A stretch of DNA of 64,000 bases. It comes from Chitinivibrionales bacterium (GTDB taxonomy: Bacteria; Fibrobacterota; Chitinivibrionia; Chitinivibrionales; FEN-1185). A program made the position numbers and the translations under genes. Position 1 is the first letter of the stretch; each line of letters opens with the position of its first letter. The stretch covers positions 62,001 to 126,000 of the forward strand of contig DATJAL010000031.1 in the NCBI GenBank assembly GCA_035516255.1, in the 5' to 3' direction. A model generated the notes under the pieces. The model was not told the origin of the DNA. It did no database searches and was given only the letters and a program-made list of their open reading frames with translations. Positions 14,250 to 23,503 of this stretch are shown piece by piece.

Positions 14250-16124
14250 TCACATAGCACTGAATTTTTTCAAATCCGCCATGCATGTCTCGCGCCAAAT
14301 CCCGTCCGGCGCCAGTGACAGATATGTTTTAAAATCCCTCTGTGCTTCCTCCACCTTGCCCGTGGCAAGCTCGCATTCGGCGCGGCGGAAGAAAGCGGCT
14401 GCACGGTACTTGCTGGCATGGAAGGAGTCAATGAGCCGCGAATACCAGAGCGCCGCTTTCTCGCACCTATTCAAGTCCTGACCCAGGATACAGGCAAGAT
14501 TGTACATGGACCTGTCGATGTCAGGGTCGTCCGGAAACGTTGTGATGTGTTTTTTATAGGTCTCCGCCGCGTTTTCGTATTTGCCGAGGTAATACTGGAT
14601 TTCGGCGAGCTTGCTGTACGCGCTGTGCGCCCAGATCGCGTTGGGCTGGACAATAAGGAATTCCACCAGCGCCATTTCGGCCCCCTGGTAATCGCCCAGG
14701 CAGTTGGCGCGCATGGTGGCCATCTGCCACAGGAGCTGCCCCTTGTCCTGCGGCGTTTCGGCCTTCTGATACTTGTCCTCGAGCGCCTCCGAGGCCTTGG
14801 CGAAGTCTCCGAGCTTCTGGTAACAGGCGTTCACCTTTTCCATGAGGCACATCCTGCCCTTGAGGTCGACGATGCCGCTTGACCAGAGCGAATCGAAGAT
14901 GTGGAGGGCGCGCTGGTATTCGCCGCTCGAAATGTCAACGAGCGCCTCGATGTAGTCCGGAATGAGCGCGAGCTCGGTTTCACCTTGCTGTCGCAGCGAG
15001 ACGGGAAGCGCCGCGACTTTCTTGGCCGGCGCAGGCTGCGGCTGAGACGCCGAGACCGCGGCGGAAAGGGGAGCGTGCACCGCGCAGACGAGGTCGCGGT
15101 CAACCCTGACGCTGGTTTCCCACGGCGAATAACCGTCGGCATAGACTGCGATGGCATAGTCGCCGCCCTTGCGTACCTTGACCATGAACGGCGTTTTCCC
15201 CGACATGGTGCCGTTGATGAGGACCATTGCGCCGTCGGGGTTGGAGGTGATGTCGAGCACGCCGGTTTCCGCGTCCTGGCCCGCAAGCATGCCGAGCACT
15301 GAGATCTCGTGGATCGGCGCGGACATTCCCGAAAGCCTGCGTCCCACGGGCCCCACGTCCCGGCTCACGGTGAGCTGGCGGCCGGTCTCGACCAGGGTAT
15401 CGGACCCCTCCACGCCGTCCGACGGCATGAGCAGGACCTTTCCCTGATACACCGACAGCGCGGTTTTCGACCGGTCAAACGCCTCCACCTTGAACACAGT
15501 GCCCACGACCCTGCATGACGCGCACGGGGTCTGCACCTCGAACCGCTCGCCGCCTTCTCGTTTTGTCACCTTAACAAGCACGCTGCCCTTTGAGAGAAAA
15601 CATATCTGCTGCGATTCGTTTGATTTCCTGATCACGAGCCGCGAACCCGCGAATAATTCCAACGCGCTTCCCCGGCCCAGCCTTATGACGGCCGATCCGT
15701 TGCCCGCGGGAACGGCGATCACGGTGCCGAGCGGCGCTTTTCTGGCAAAGGCTCCTGTTTCACCGGAAGTCACGGTTTGGGCCGTGCCCATGCCGCCCCA
15801 GGTGACGCTTGCGCTGCCGCGTACGCTCATGATGCTTGCCAGGGAAGTGGCGGAGCTTCCGTTGAGCAGGGCAATGGTAACGCCTGCGCCGGCGATCAAA
15901 AGAACAAGGCCGGCAGCCGCGGCCCATGCAACATTCAAATGAGGCAACCGGAAAGAAAGGCCGAAGTATTGCCGGGCCGCTGGTTTTTCATCGAGCCGGA
16001 CAAACAGGTCGTTTTCGAGCCGCTGCCACTCGTTGTCCGTTTTGGCAGGCACCCGCACCCTTCTCAAAAGCTCGCCAAGCCGGCCTTCAGAAAGGTTGTC
16101 TTTGTTTGTTCCCGGATTCGACAT
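14250..16124 (-). CDS. FecR/PEGA/TPR membrane protein, probable anti-sigma or sensor partner of the adjacent sigma factor
   Basis: The start is the ATG at 16124, because AAGGA lies 7 bases upstream and the alternative ATG overlaps the sigma-factor stop. The 624 residues run as a cytoplasmic N-terminus, one transmembrane helix (about 64-87), a FecR-like periplasmic domain (about 100-255), a PEGA domain (about 277-340; LDITSNPDGAMVLING ... PFMVKVRKGGDY), a Pro/Ala linker and C-terminal TPR repeats (about 395-615). It directly follows the sigma gene, the standard arrangement for ECF sigma/FecR pairs. Role inferred: transducing an envelope signal to the sigma factor. Confidence 0.8.
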   Translation of the reverse strand: MSNPGTNKDNLSEGRLGELLRRVRVPAKTDNEWQRLENDLFVRLDEKPAARQYFGLSFRLPHLNVAWAAAAGLVLLIAGAGVTIALLNGSSATSLASIMSVRGSASVTWGGMGTAQTVTSGETGAFARKAPLGTVIAVPAGNGSAVIRLGRGSALELFAGSRLVIRKSNESQQICFLSKGSVLVKVTKREGGERFEVQTPCASCRVVGTVFKVEAFDRSKTALSVYQGKVLLMPSDGVEGSDTLVETGRQLTVSRDVGPVGRRLSGMSAPIHEISVLGMLAGQDAETGVLDITSNPDGAMVLINGTMSGKTPFMVKVRKGGDYAIAVYADGYSPWETSVRVDRDLVCAVHAPLSAAVSASQPQPAPAKKVAALPVSLRQQGETELALIPDYIEALVDISSGEYQRALHIFDSLWSSGIVDLKGRMCLMEKVNACYQKLGDFAKASEALEDKYQKAETPQDKGQLLWQMATMRANCLGDYQGAEMALVEFLIVQPNAIWAHSAYSKLAEIQYYLGKYENAAETYKKHITTFPDDPDIDRSMYNLACILGQDLNRCEKAALWYSRLIDSFHASKYRAAAFFRRAECELATGKVEEAQRDFKTYLSLAPDGIWRETCMADLKKFSAM

Positions 16125-16134
16125 AGTGCTTTCC

Positions 16135-16752
16135 TTAATGTTCCACATGCCGCTTAAGGAGTTTCTCGAGCGTCTTTCTTCCGTGGAACAGCCGCGATTT
16201 CACCGTTCCCAGCGGAATGTTCGACATCTCGGCAATCTCCTCCAGCGATCGTCCTTCCATTTCGTACATCACCACGGTCATCCGTTTCTCAGCGTCCAGC
16301 TTGTCAAGCGCATCGTAGATCGAGGCCTCCAGCTCCCGCTGCTCTAGGTCGGCCGAGGGACCGTTTGCGCTGGGGTCCGCTTCGGCCTCCATCTGCTCCG
16401 TATCGTACACCACCTGGGGCTGCCGCTTGCGGTATTTTTTGCGCAGCTGCGTCGTGCATACTTTCGCGCCGATCCGGTACACCCATGTGTCAAGCGACGA
16501 GTCGCCCTTGAAGTATGCAAGGCTCTTGAACAGCTCAATGAACACCTGCTGCAGCACGTCGTCGGTGTCGAATTTCGGCCCGAGCGACTTATATACCAAG
16601 TCATGCACCTTGTGCTTGTAGCAGTTGAACAGCTCCCGCTGGGCCCTGCGATCGTTCTTCAAGCATTGCTGCAAAAGCAGCCTCGTGTCCTGCATCGCGC
16701 CCTCGGTGCCGTCACTTCTGGCTCTAGTGGTATAGTCGCTGGTTTGGGGCAT
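16135..16752 (-). CDS. ECF-type RNA polymerase sigma factor
   Basis: Sigma-70 family, ECF group. Region 2 (FDTDDVLQQVFIELFKSL, with the LDTWVYRIG end) and region 4 (EMEGRSLEEIAEMSNIPLGT, VKSRLFHGRKTLEKLL) are clear. Start uncertain: ATG 16752 (205 aa) is used, and ATG 16695 has GAGG 5 bases upstream. A longer in-frame ATG at 16809 adds a hydrophobic stretch that is not expected in a sigma factor. The FecR-like gene begins 11 bases after the stop codon, so the two form a signal-transduction pair. Target genes are unknown. Confidence 0.85.
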   Translation of the reverse strand: MPQTSDYTTRARSDGTEGAMQDTRLLLQQCLKNDRRAQRELFNCYKHKVHDLVYKSLGPKFDTDDVLQQVFIELFKSLAYFKGDSSLDTWVYRIGAKVCTTQLRKKYRKRQPQVVYDTEQMEAEADPSANGPSADLEQRELEASIYDALDKLDAEKRMTVVMYEMEGRSLEEIAEMSNIPLGTVKSRLFHGRKTLEKLLKRHVEH

Positions 16753-16809
16753 TTGTTTCAATAAAATAATAAAAAGTGGAATATTCAAATGAAATACGCT
16801 GAAAGACAT

Positions 16810-16948
16810 GGGCGCCCCCCGCCGAAGACGGCGGCGGCCCTCCTTCCGGGCTCGGCCCTTCGGCCTCGTTGCCGGACCGCCCTGTGCCGCTTCGCGGCGG
16901 GGTCGGCCGACAATGCGCTCCAGCGCACCACTCCAGTCCTGCCTGGCG
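16810..16948 (-). repeat. GC-rich dispersed repeat, copy B
   Basis: About 139 bases. On the minus strand it reads CGCCAGGCAGGACTGGAG ... GGGCGCCC, collinear with the copy at 40810-40944 over nearly its whole length. Shared blocks include CCGAGCCCGGAAGGAGGG and AGGGCGGTCCGGCA. Ends are GGGCGCC-like inverted repeats. It has no gene; any frame through it is an artefact. Confidence 0.8.
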
Positions 16949-17143
16949 CGTCGAGATGCAATATTTCCATGAGCGACGCATCAGTGACTCCTATCGAATC
17001 ATCTGTGCACGACAAAGTGGAGGAGTGAAAAAATCCTTCATGTAATTGATTATGTTAGTTGAAATAATAGGTTGATATTAAATAAGAAATTACCATCAAT
17101 CAAACAATGTGCTGGAAGTGAAAATAATCAATGGAAGGAAAAA
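16949..17143. other. AT-rich intergenic stretch beside repeat copy B
   Basis: Together with the repeat, this gives about 390 gene-free bases upstream of the sigma gene. No further palindrome or gene is seen. Confidence 0.4.
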
Positions 17144-17608
17144 TTAACTCGTCTTTCCAAAACCTCTGGCGCGGGATTTGTACTTTTTTATAAGGAATTT
17201 TGCCGCGGCCGGTCTTTTGCCTGATTCAAACATCACCGTCGTATTCACATTTCCCCGCGGAAAAAAATCGCCGGCCACAAGCAGCCATTTCGGCGAGAGA
17301 ATGCGCCTGAGCGTGGTAAATAAATGGGCGGTCACGGTCTCGTGGAACGAGCCGATCATGCGGAACGAGTTGAGATACAATTTCCACGATTTGAGTTCGA
17401 TGCAAGTTTTTGCGGGAAGATAGTACACATCTATGGAAGCAAAGTCTGGATATCCCGTTTTTGGGCACACGCAGGTGAACTCAGGAAAAATGATGCGGAT
17501 CACTCCCGATGCCGCCCCTTTTTTGCACGGGCACGGAAAGGTGTCGATCCGCGGAAAAGAGTTTTTCCCCAGCGCGTTTTCCAGGAGGGTCATTTTTTCT
17601 TTGAACAT
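17144..17608 (-). CDS. queF: NADPH-dependent 7-cyano-7-deazaguanine reductase (preQ0 reductase)
   Basis: 154 residues, type I length. It reduces preQ0 to preQ1 in queuosine biosynthesis. The catalytic cysteine lies in T-C-V-C48-P-K-T-G-Y-P-D55 (thioimide-forming Cys and the following Asp). The NADPH/substrate motif E71-L-K-S74-W-K-L-Y and the later SFHE (His89-Glu90) are conserved. Start ATG 17608; ATG 17593 is an alternative. tgt, the next enzyme using preQ1, is in this window at 26.9 kb but not adjacent. No queCDE genes are seen. Confidence 0.92.
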   Translation of the reverse strand: MFKEKMTLLENALGKNSFPRIDTFPCPCKKGAASGVIRIIFPEFTCVCPKTGYPDFASIDVYYLPAKTCIELKSWKLYLNSFRMIGSFHETVTAHLFTTLRRILSPKWLLVAGDFFPRGNVNTTVMFESGKRPAAAKFLIKKYKSRARGFGKTS

Positions 17609-17692
17609 AAGGTATTTTATCCGTCAACGAAAAGAAAATGATTTTTAAAAAATAATTCAGGTTAAGATTGCACTAGGGTCTAAAAAGTCATT

Positions 17693-18742
17693 ATGGCAAA
17701 AATCCTTGTCGCCATGAGCGGCGGCGTGGACTCGTCGGTGGCAGCCGCGCTGCTTGCGAAGCAGGGCCACGAGGTGACCGGCGTCACCATGAAGCTGCTT
17801 GATAAAAGCGCATCAGACGCCTCGTCGCAACGCTCGTGCTGCGGCTTCGATTCCTCGCGCGACGCCAAACTGGTCGCCGACGCAATCGGCATCCCGCATT
17901 ACACGGTCAACGCCGTTGAGGTGTTCAGCGAGACGGTGATGAGGGATTTTTTCGCCGAATACCACAACGGCAGAACGCCGAACCCCTGCGTGCGGTGCAA
18001 CCGGTTTGTGAAGTTCGACTTCCTCATGAAAAAAGCGGACGAACTCGGTTGCGAGTTCCTGGCAACCGGCCATTACGCGAAACGGGAAGGGCGCCGTCTT
18101 TATAAGGGAGCTGATGAGAAAAAAGACCAGTCGTATTTCCTCTACGTTATTTACGAAGCGGCAATCGAGCGGATACTGTTTCCGCTTGGAGGCAGGACCA
18201 AAACTGAAATCCGGGGAATTGCCTCAAAGCTCGGCCTTGTCACGGCGAAAAAACCCGAAAGCCAGGACATCTGCTTTGTAGAAAACGGAAAATATTTCGC
18301 GGCGCTTGAGCCGGAAGAGGGGCATTCATCGGGTCCGATAGTCGATTGCTCCGGAAAAATACTGGGCCGGCATCACGGCATTTTCCGTTATACCGTCGGC
18401 CAGCACAAGGGGCTCGGCTCGCTGGGAAGAAAAATGTTTGTAAAAGAAATCAGGCCTGCCGACAATACCGTGGTCGTTGGTTTGGAAGACGAGTTATTCG
18501 CAAGAAAGATTTGTTTGGAAGATGTGGTAATTGCTGGCGGCTATGTCATTGATTCAAAAGAAGAATATGACATTCAGGTGAGGTATCGCGGAAAGCCTGT
18601 CAAAGGGTTGGTTTCATCATCAGGAAACAGTCTTGCGGTGTCCCTCGCCGAGCCGGTGCGCGCAATCGCGCCAGGGCAGTCCGCGGTGGTTTACGACGGA
18701 GAAATGGTAGTGGGCGGCGGAGTGATTGATAAGGCGGAGTGA
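17693..18742 (+). CDS. mnmA: tRNA-uridine 2-sulfurtransferase
   Basis: 349 residues, full length. It makes the 2-thio group of s2U34 in tRNA for Lys, Glu and Gln. The PP-loop S9-G-G-V-D-S14 binds ATP. The catalytic pair is C100 (T-P-N-P-C-V-R-C-N) and C195 (S-Q-D-I-C-F-V). The central and C-terminal beta-barrel domains are present. ATG start, no strong Shine-Dalgarno. It is divergent from queF, 84 bases apart, so the two tRNA-modification genes may share a promoter region. Confidence 0.95.
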   Translation: MAKILVAMSGGVDSSVAAALLAKQGHEVTGVTMKLLDKSASDASSQRSCCGFDSSRDAKLVADAIGIPHYTVNAVEVFSETVMRDFFAEYHNGRTPNPCVRCNRFVKFDFLMKKADELGCEFLATGHYAKREGRRLYKGADEKKDQSYFLYVIYEAAIERILFPLGGRTKTEIRGIASKLGLVTAKKPESQDICFVENGKYFAALEPEEGHSSGPIVDCSGKILGRHHGIFRYTVGQHKGLGSLGRKMFVKEIRPADNTVVVGLEDELFARKICLEDVVIAGGYVIDSKEEYDIQVRYRGKPVKGLVSSSGNSLAVSLAEPVRAIAPGQSAVVYDGEMVVGGGVIDKAE

Positions 18743-18883
18743 CAATTTGAGTCCTTAATCCGACTTGACCTTTTAAAAAGTGTCGCTCCGTGTCACCATT
18801 GACAAAAAACCATAAAAGCCGTATATTCTCAGAAGCAATTAGTGTCCGTTTAGCGCGGGGGTTTGAAGGATAGGTGGGGCTTT

Positions 18884-20536
18884 ATGAAATCCATGGGGGT
18901 ATCACGGGCGTTGACATCAGCGATCATGATTATAGTTGCTTCTGCTGCCGTTCTCAGTGCCGCACCTTCGTATCCGGTCAAAATGAGCGCAAACAAGCGC
19001 TACCTTGTCGACCAGAACAATGTTCCGTTCCTCATTCACGGAGATTCGCCACAGGCGCTCATGGTGAACCTTTCCGAGGCAGACGCCGATACGTTTTTCG
19101 CGGACCGCCAGCGGTTCGGATTCAACGCCGCGTGGGTCAACCTGCTCTGCGCAACGTACACGGGCGGCCGCGCGGACGGCAGCACCTTCGACGGCATCGC
19201 GCCGTTCACGACCTCAATGGACCTTTCCGCGCCCAACGAAACGTACTTTACACGGTGCGACCACATGATCCAGTCTGCCGCGTCGCACGGGATCACCGTG
19301 GTACTTGACCCGTGCGAAACAGGCAGCTTCCTTTCCGTGATGAAGCAGAACGGCGTGGCAAAGTGCCGCGCCTACGGCAGATACCTGGGCGACCGGTACA
19401 AGAATTTCGACAACATCATCTGGATGAGCGGAAACGACTTCCAGAGCTGGAGCGATAATTATTCAGACTCGGTTGCCACGGCGGTCGCGCTCGGGATCAA
19501 GGACAACGACACGAGGCATCTGCACACCGTGGAGCTGGATTATGTGGTGAGCGGGTCGCTCGACGATCCGAATTGGGCGGCCATCGTGGGACTCGACGCG
19601 TCGTACACCTATTACCCCACCTATGCGCAGGTGCTTCTGGACTACAACCGCGCGCTCGGCAAAATGCCCGTTTTCTTAGTGGAGGCGAACTACGAGTTCG
19701 AGGGAAACAACGGCATCATGACCACTATAAAGGTGCTCCGTGAACAGGCATACTGGGCCATGCTTTCGGGCGCCACCGGCGAAATGTACGGCAACGGCTA
19801 CACGTGGCCCTTCAAGTCGGGATGGAAATCGCATTACGACACCCCGGGCGCCACCCAGGTCGGCTACGCAAGGGCGTTTTTCGCGTCGCGGCAGTGGTGG
19901 AACCTCGTGCCCGACCAGAACCACAATATCCTGACGAAAGGATACGGCACGTTCGCGTCCACCGGCTTCGACCTCGCGGCAAACGATTACGCGACCGCGG
20001 CAATCACGGCGGACAGTTCGTTTTTCGCAGCATATCTTCCGTCAGGCAGGACGGTCACGATAGACATGACGAAGCTCCGTCCACAGGTCAACGCCCAGTG
20101 GTTCGACCCTTCCAGCAACACGTCCTCAACAATCACGGGCTCGCCGTTTGCAAATACGGGTGCGCACGATTTTACGCCGCCCGCGACCAACAGCGGCGGC
20201 GACGGGGATTTCGTGCTGGTGCTCGAGTCCGGCCAGGCGTCGGCTGCACATGTCCCGTCGGTGAAGACCGGCGGCGCTTTGTTTACAATCAGGAACACCG
20301 TACAGGGCCTGCGTATCGAGTTTGACGGGAACGTCGCCCCGGGCCTTAAGCGCGCCGCGCTGTTTGACGCGGCCGGACGGATGGTGAAATGTTTCGTCGG
20401 GTCTGCCGGAAAGGATTTGCCGGTTCCCGACGGATGCCTCGTGATGCCCGGTGAAATACCTCCGGGGGTGTATATGTTCAAGGCGGATTTCACAAACAAG
20501 ACGGCCGCGGCGCGCGTCGTGATTGACAAGAGATAG
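18884..20536 (+). CDS. Secreted DUF4038-type glycoside hydrolase with sorting-like C-terminus
   Basis: ATG 18884 is preferred over a TTG at 18863: AGGTGGGG lies just upstream and the signal peptide (cleavage near LSA-APS) starts naturally. The DUF4038/GH140-like barrel is marked by the conserved opening LVDQNNVPFLIHGDSPQAL (about 42-60), then WVNLL and DNIIWMSGNDF, where the last Asp/Asn could be catalytic. The C-terminal 70 residues (LKRAALFDAAGRMVKCF ... PPGVYMFKADF) resemble Por/FlgD-like sorting modules. It probably acts on plant cell-wall side chains (apiose or similar), by family analogy only. Confidence 0.75.
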   Translation: MKSMGVSRALTSAIMIIVASAAVLSAAPSYPVKMSANKRYLVDQNNVPFLIHGDSPQALMVNLSEADADTFFADRQRFGFNAAWVNLLCATYTGGRADGSTFDGIAPFTTSMDLSAPNETYFTRCDHMIQSAASHGITVVLDPCETGSFLSVMKQNGVAKCRAYGRYLGDRYKNFDNIIWMSGNDFQSWSDNYSDSVATAVALGIKDNDTRHLHTVELDYVVSGSLDDPNWAAIVGLDASYTYYPTYAQVLLDYNRALGKMPVFLVEANYEFEGNNGIMTTIKVLREQAYWAMLSGATGEMYGNGYTWPFKSGWKSHYDTPGATQVGYARAFFASRQWWNLVPDQNHNILTKGYGTFASTGFDLAANDYATAAITADSSFFAAYLPSGRTVTIDMTKLRPQVNAQWFDPSSNTSSTITGSPFANTGAHDFTPPATNSGGDGDFVLVLESGQASAAHVPSVKTGGALFTIRNTVQGLRIEFDGNVAPGLKRAALFDAAGRMVKCFVGSAGKDLPVPDGCLVMPGEIPPGVYMFKADFTNKTAAARVVIDKR

Positions 20537-20593
20537 CCTTAACGAGTTGCGGCGCCCTTGCCGGTGATTCGGAGCGAACGGCGGCGAACAGGC

Positions 20594-21418
20594 ATGAAAT
20601 TCCGTATTGTTGCACCCGCGGTCTGCGTCCTCGCCTCAATAACGCTTGCCGAACCGCTGCCGGCGTTCTTCCAGTCACTTTTTCAAAAACATCAGCGGCA
20701 GATCCTGCAAAAATTTTCCGGGCAATGTTCCCAAATCTGCGGAAAGCTGGATATTGACAAAAGCGACACCTCCGCGATAAGCGCGGTCAATTCGCTCCTG
20801 TTCCTGCACGCGCTTTTCACCGCCACGGACGCGACCGACTGCACCCGCGGCGGCATCCTCAAAACGGTTTATCTATGGCATTGGACAGACCCCAACCCGC
20901 GGCATTTTCTGCTTCACCTGCCGGATTCGGCAAAGCTTGTTGCCATGAAACCTCCCAAGGGATTTGAAAAGTACAAATCGCTTGCGGACATAGACCGTTT
21001 GCCATGCATTTACCTGGGTGACGCGGTATCATCGGCGCCCTCGTATTACCATCCGCTGTGCGGGGAAATGTTCACGTTCGGCTGGTGCAGCGAAAGGGAA
21101 ATGGCGTTCAATGCGCTGCTGCAGATTTTGGGGTTCGACTGCAAAATAAAGCAGGAGGGGATTCACGTGTGGTCGGAGGTCCTTTTGAAAACGGCGCGTC
21201 ATGACGAGCCCGGGACGCTGCTGGTCATTTCTCTTGATAATACTTTTAACGCAGTCGGCTGCGGGAAAATGCGGATAAAACATCAGACATGGAAAGATGA
21301 TGTTGGAAAAGGCGGACAAGTCAAGTGGTACAATGCCGTGGCGCATTCGGCGAAGCAGGAGGGTTTGGTAAAAAACATTGAGGTGAGCGAACCCGCCCGG
21401 CTGAGGATTGAAAGGTAA
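20594..21418 (+). CDS. Secreted transglutaminase-like protein
   Basis: The ATG at 20594 begins a signal peptide (cleavage near TLA-EPL); an upstream in-frame start gives a basic N-terminus that does not fit. The transglutaminase-like triad can be read. Cys lies in GWCSEREMAFNALLQILG, His in IHVWSEV and Asp in VISLDNTF, with the spacing usual for this cysteine-protease-like fold. The partner substrate is unknown. Weak ribosome site. A bidirectional terminator follows at 21526-21555. Confidence 0.65.
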   Translation: MKFRIVAPAVCVLASITLAEPLPAFFQSLFQKHQRQILQKFSGQCSQICGKLDIDKSDTSAISAVNSLLFLHALFTATDATDCTRGGILKTVYLWHWTDPNPRHFLLHLPDSAKLVAMKPPKGFEKYKSLADIDRLPCIYLGDAVSSAPSYYHPLCGEMFTFGWCSEREMAFNALLQILGFDCKIKQEGIHVWSEVLLKTARHDEPGTLLVISLDNTFNAVGCGKMRIKHQTWKDDVGKGGQVKWYNAVAHSAKQEGLVKNIEVSEPARLRIER

Positions 21419-21525
21419 GTGCTATCGTGGATTGGAGAGTAATTGACAAAATGACATCAGGATGCATTCGCGAATATTCTTGATCGTTTAAAGCCGCATT
21501 TCAAACAACAGGTCATTTGCTTATT

Positions 21526-21555
21526 AAAAAAGCCCCGCATACGCAGGGCTTTTTT
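21526..21555. terminator. Bidirectional rho-independent terminator
   Basis: AAAAAAGCCC and GGGCTTTTTT form a 10-bp stem with inner CGC/ACG pairing. A-tract and T-tract flank both sides, so it can end transcription from the transglutaminase-like gene (plus) and from the DUF2846-like gene (minus), which converge here. Confidence 0.9.
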
Positions 21556-21581
21556 AATAACGAACGTATCAATTCCGTTAT

Positions 21582-22133
21582 TTAGAATCCCTGCAGATGG
21601 TCGGTATCCTCATGTTTTTTCGGATCCTCTTTTTCTTCTTTCTCGAAATCTGCGACGGTCTCCTTGTAATCCTTGTCGCCCAGCACCGGCGCTTTTTCTT
21701 CGGTGTTGACAATCAGGCAGTCCATCTCCTTCTGCTGCTCCTCGAATTCCTTGAGGGTGCCGGGCGTAAAACCGGTACGCGCCGACCAGACGCCGATGAA
21801 AATCGATTGGCACAAATAATACACCTTGCCCGCCTCAAAATTGATTTTCGCGCACGCCTTGTTCTCGGCGTCTGCAATCACATAATGCGAGCCGGGATCG
21901 ACCTTTGTGGCGAAAAAGCATTTACCCTTTGTGGTCCCGATATAGGCCTTGTCCAGGTAGTTGTGGATCTCCTTGACCCATCCGAACGACGTCGTGCGGT
22001 AGATGACCAGCGTCGCCTTTGATTGGTCGGCTTTTATTTCCGGGCACGCTGCTGGTTTTCTCATGTACTGGTTGCCGCACCCTGCGATGAAGAATACCAG
22101 CATGGCCGTAACGCCGACTTTTTTAAAAGACAT
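21582..22133 (-). CDS. DUF2846-like lipoprotein
   Basis: 183 residues. Residues 1-19 are a lipoprotein signal with lipobox I-A-G-C19. The core (about 35-110) follows the DUF2846 pattern: TLVIYRTTSF, a loop with YIGTTKGKCFF, then a PGSHYVIAD strand and GKVYYLC. The C-terminal third is charged, disordered and acidic. DUF2846 proteins are small envelope lipoproteins of unknown role. GGAGG lies upstream of the ATG at 22133. It converges with the preceding gene on a shared terminator. Confidence 0.7.
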   Translation of the reverse strand: MSFKKVGVTAMLVFFIAGCGNQYMRKPAACPEIKADQSKATLVIYRTTSFGWVKEIHNYLDKAYIGTTKGKCFFATKVDPGSHYVIADAENKACAKINFEAGKVYYLCQSIFIGVWSARTGFTPGTLKEFEEQQKEMDCLIVNTEEKAPVLGDKDYKETVADFEKEEKEDPKKHEDTDHLQGF

Positions 22134-22424
22134 AAAACCTCCGTTGGGAAAAAGTTGTTGTTTTAACCGGTTGTCGTCTGATATTGCACAAACGATGCCA
22201 TATCAAGGCACTTGGTAAAATAAATTTATAAAAATTGATAAGAAAGGGGAAATTTGCGTTGAGGCTCCCATGTCTTGTAGTATGAACGCCATTTCTTTCT
22301 GATGGATCATACGGAGGTTCGATTGGTCATGAAAAATGCGGTTTTAACCGCTTTACAAACAATAAACAGTACAATTTCCTTGGTTTTAAAGTGTAATATC
22401 ATTGAACAGTTTTAAGGAGGGATT
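22134..22424. other. Divergent intergenic region with a palindrome
   Basis: 291 bases. GCGGTT-TT-AACCGC at 22339-22352 is a 6-bp dyad that could be an operator for the plus-strand gene. TAATAT near 22393 is a possible -10 element and AAGGAGGG at 22413-22420 is the ribosome site of the next gene. Confidence 0.4.
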
Positions 22425-22988
22425 ATGAAAACAAGAATAATGATAAGAGCAAGGTTATGGGTGGAATTATTAATGATATGCCTGGCAGCTGGTGCGGGTA
22501 CGTCTGCATTGGCGCGCGGGGGTGGATTCCACGGAGGCGGTTTTCACGGAGGTGGATTCCATGGGAGCGGTTTTCATGGGTATGCATGGTCGCACGGATT
22601 TTACGGCCCGCATCGCTGGGGTGGATTTTATATAGGCCCCGATTGGTTTTGGGGCCCTACAGTGGTAGTAGCAGGAGTCCCTTACTATTTCTATAATGGC
22701 TGCTATTACACTTATGACGGGGACGTTCTCGTGGCGGTCGATCAGTCGCTTGTGGCTCCGGCCCCGGCACCGGCGGCCGCCGTGCCGTCACCGGCAACCA
22801 CACCAAAGGTTGGGTCAGCGCTGGCTCAAAAGTCGGATGAAACAATTACTGTAAATGTTCCTAACAACAACGGAGGGTTTACACCCGTTAAGCTTGTTAA
22901 AACAGACAAAGGTTATGTCGGCCCGCAAGGAGAATTATATACGGGTCATCCGACGGTTGACGAACTGAAAGTGTTGTATGGAAAATAA
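22425..22988 (+). CDS. Exported Gly/His-rich repeat protein, DUF6515-like
   Basis: 187 residues with a signal peptide (cleavage near LARG). Residues 31-50 are four copies of a GGFHG-type unit, followed by aromatic strands (FYGPHRWGGFYIGP). The middle has VVAGVPYYFYNGCYYTYDGD, as in DUF6515-type proteins. A Pro/Ala linker precedes a C-terminal SH3-like segment. The His-rich repeat suggests metal binding. AAGGAGGG is 5 bases upstream of the ATG. The SH3-like gene follows after 33 bases, so the two are likely co-transcribed. Confidence 0.65.
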   Translation: MKTRIMIRARLWVELLMICLAAGAGTSALARGGGFHGGGFHGGGFHGSGFHGYAWSHGFYGPHRWGGFYIGPDWFWGPTVVVAGVPYYFYNGCYYTYDGDVLVAVDQSLVAPAPAPAAAVPSPATTPKVGSALAQKSDETITVNVPNNNGGFTPVKLVKTDKGYVGPQGELYTGHPTVDELKVLYGK

Positions 22989-23021
22989 TCCTTCCAGGAA
23001 GCGGGGGTGAGGGAGGAAACT

Positions 23022-23486
23022 ATGAGAATCCTTTTCACAGGCGTGATAGTTGTATTTTTGGGGGCTGCATATGCGGGGGGCGCTCCAGGCGCGGAGCGAT
23101 ACGTGACACCGGCGAAAAGCGAAATACCGGTTTTTGCGCATGATCCGATCGACACGAGCGAGCAGCCGGTTTTTATTGCCAACTTCGGCGAATGGCTGAT
23201 GGTGCTCGAATCCAGCGCCGATGCGTACAAGGTGAGCGATATGAAGGGTGAAATCGGCTGGATACCCAAGTCACGGGTACGGCAGTCAGCGGCCGGGGAG
23301 GACCTTTCCTTTAACGATGTGAACGTTTTGGCTTACCTCGATAATCCGACGCCGGTCTACATTCTTGACGCAAGCAATGCCCTTGATAAAAGCATCTTGC
23401 TCGATCGGTCGTTTTCAGCCGAGCTCATGGATAATATCGACTGGATGACGGTTGAGAGGATCGTCGGCGAGGCTGAGGCACGCTAA
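23022..23486 (+). CDS. Secreted bacterial SH3-like protein
   Basis: ATG 23022 is chosen because GGGAGG lies 6 bases upstream. A signal peptide (about 1-19) is followed by an SH3b-type fold: VFIANFGEWLMVL ... YKVSDMKGEIGWIPKSRV. The last 60 residues are a helical extension. SH3b domains often bind cell-wall peptides. Probably in an operon with the Gly/His-rich protein upstream. Confidence 0.65.
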   Translation: MRILFTGVIVVFLGAAYAGGAPGAERYVTPAKSEIPVFAHDPIDTSEQPVFIANFGEWLMVLESSADAYKVSDMKGEIGWIPKSRVRQSAAGEDLSFNDVNVLAYLDNPTPVYILDASNALDKSILLDRSFSAELMDNIDWMTVERIVGEAEAR

Positions 23487-23503
23487 TGTTGAGAAAGGGA
23501 ATA

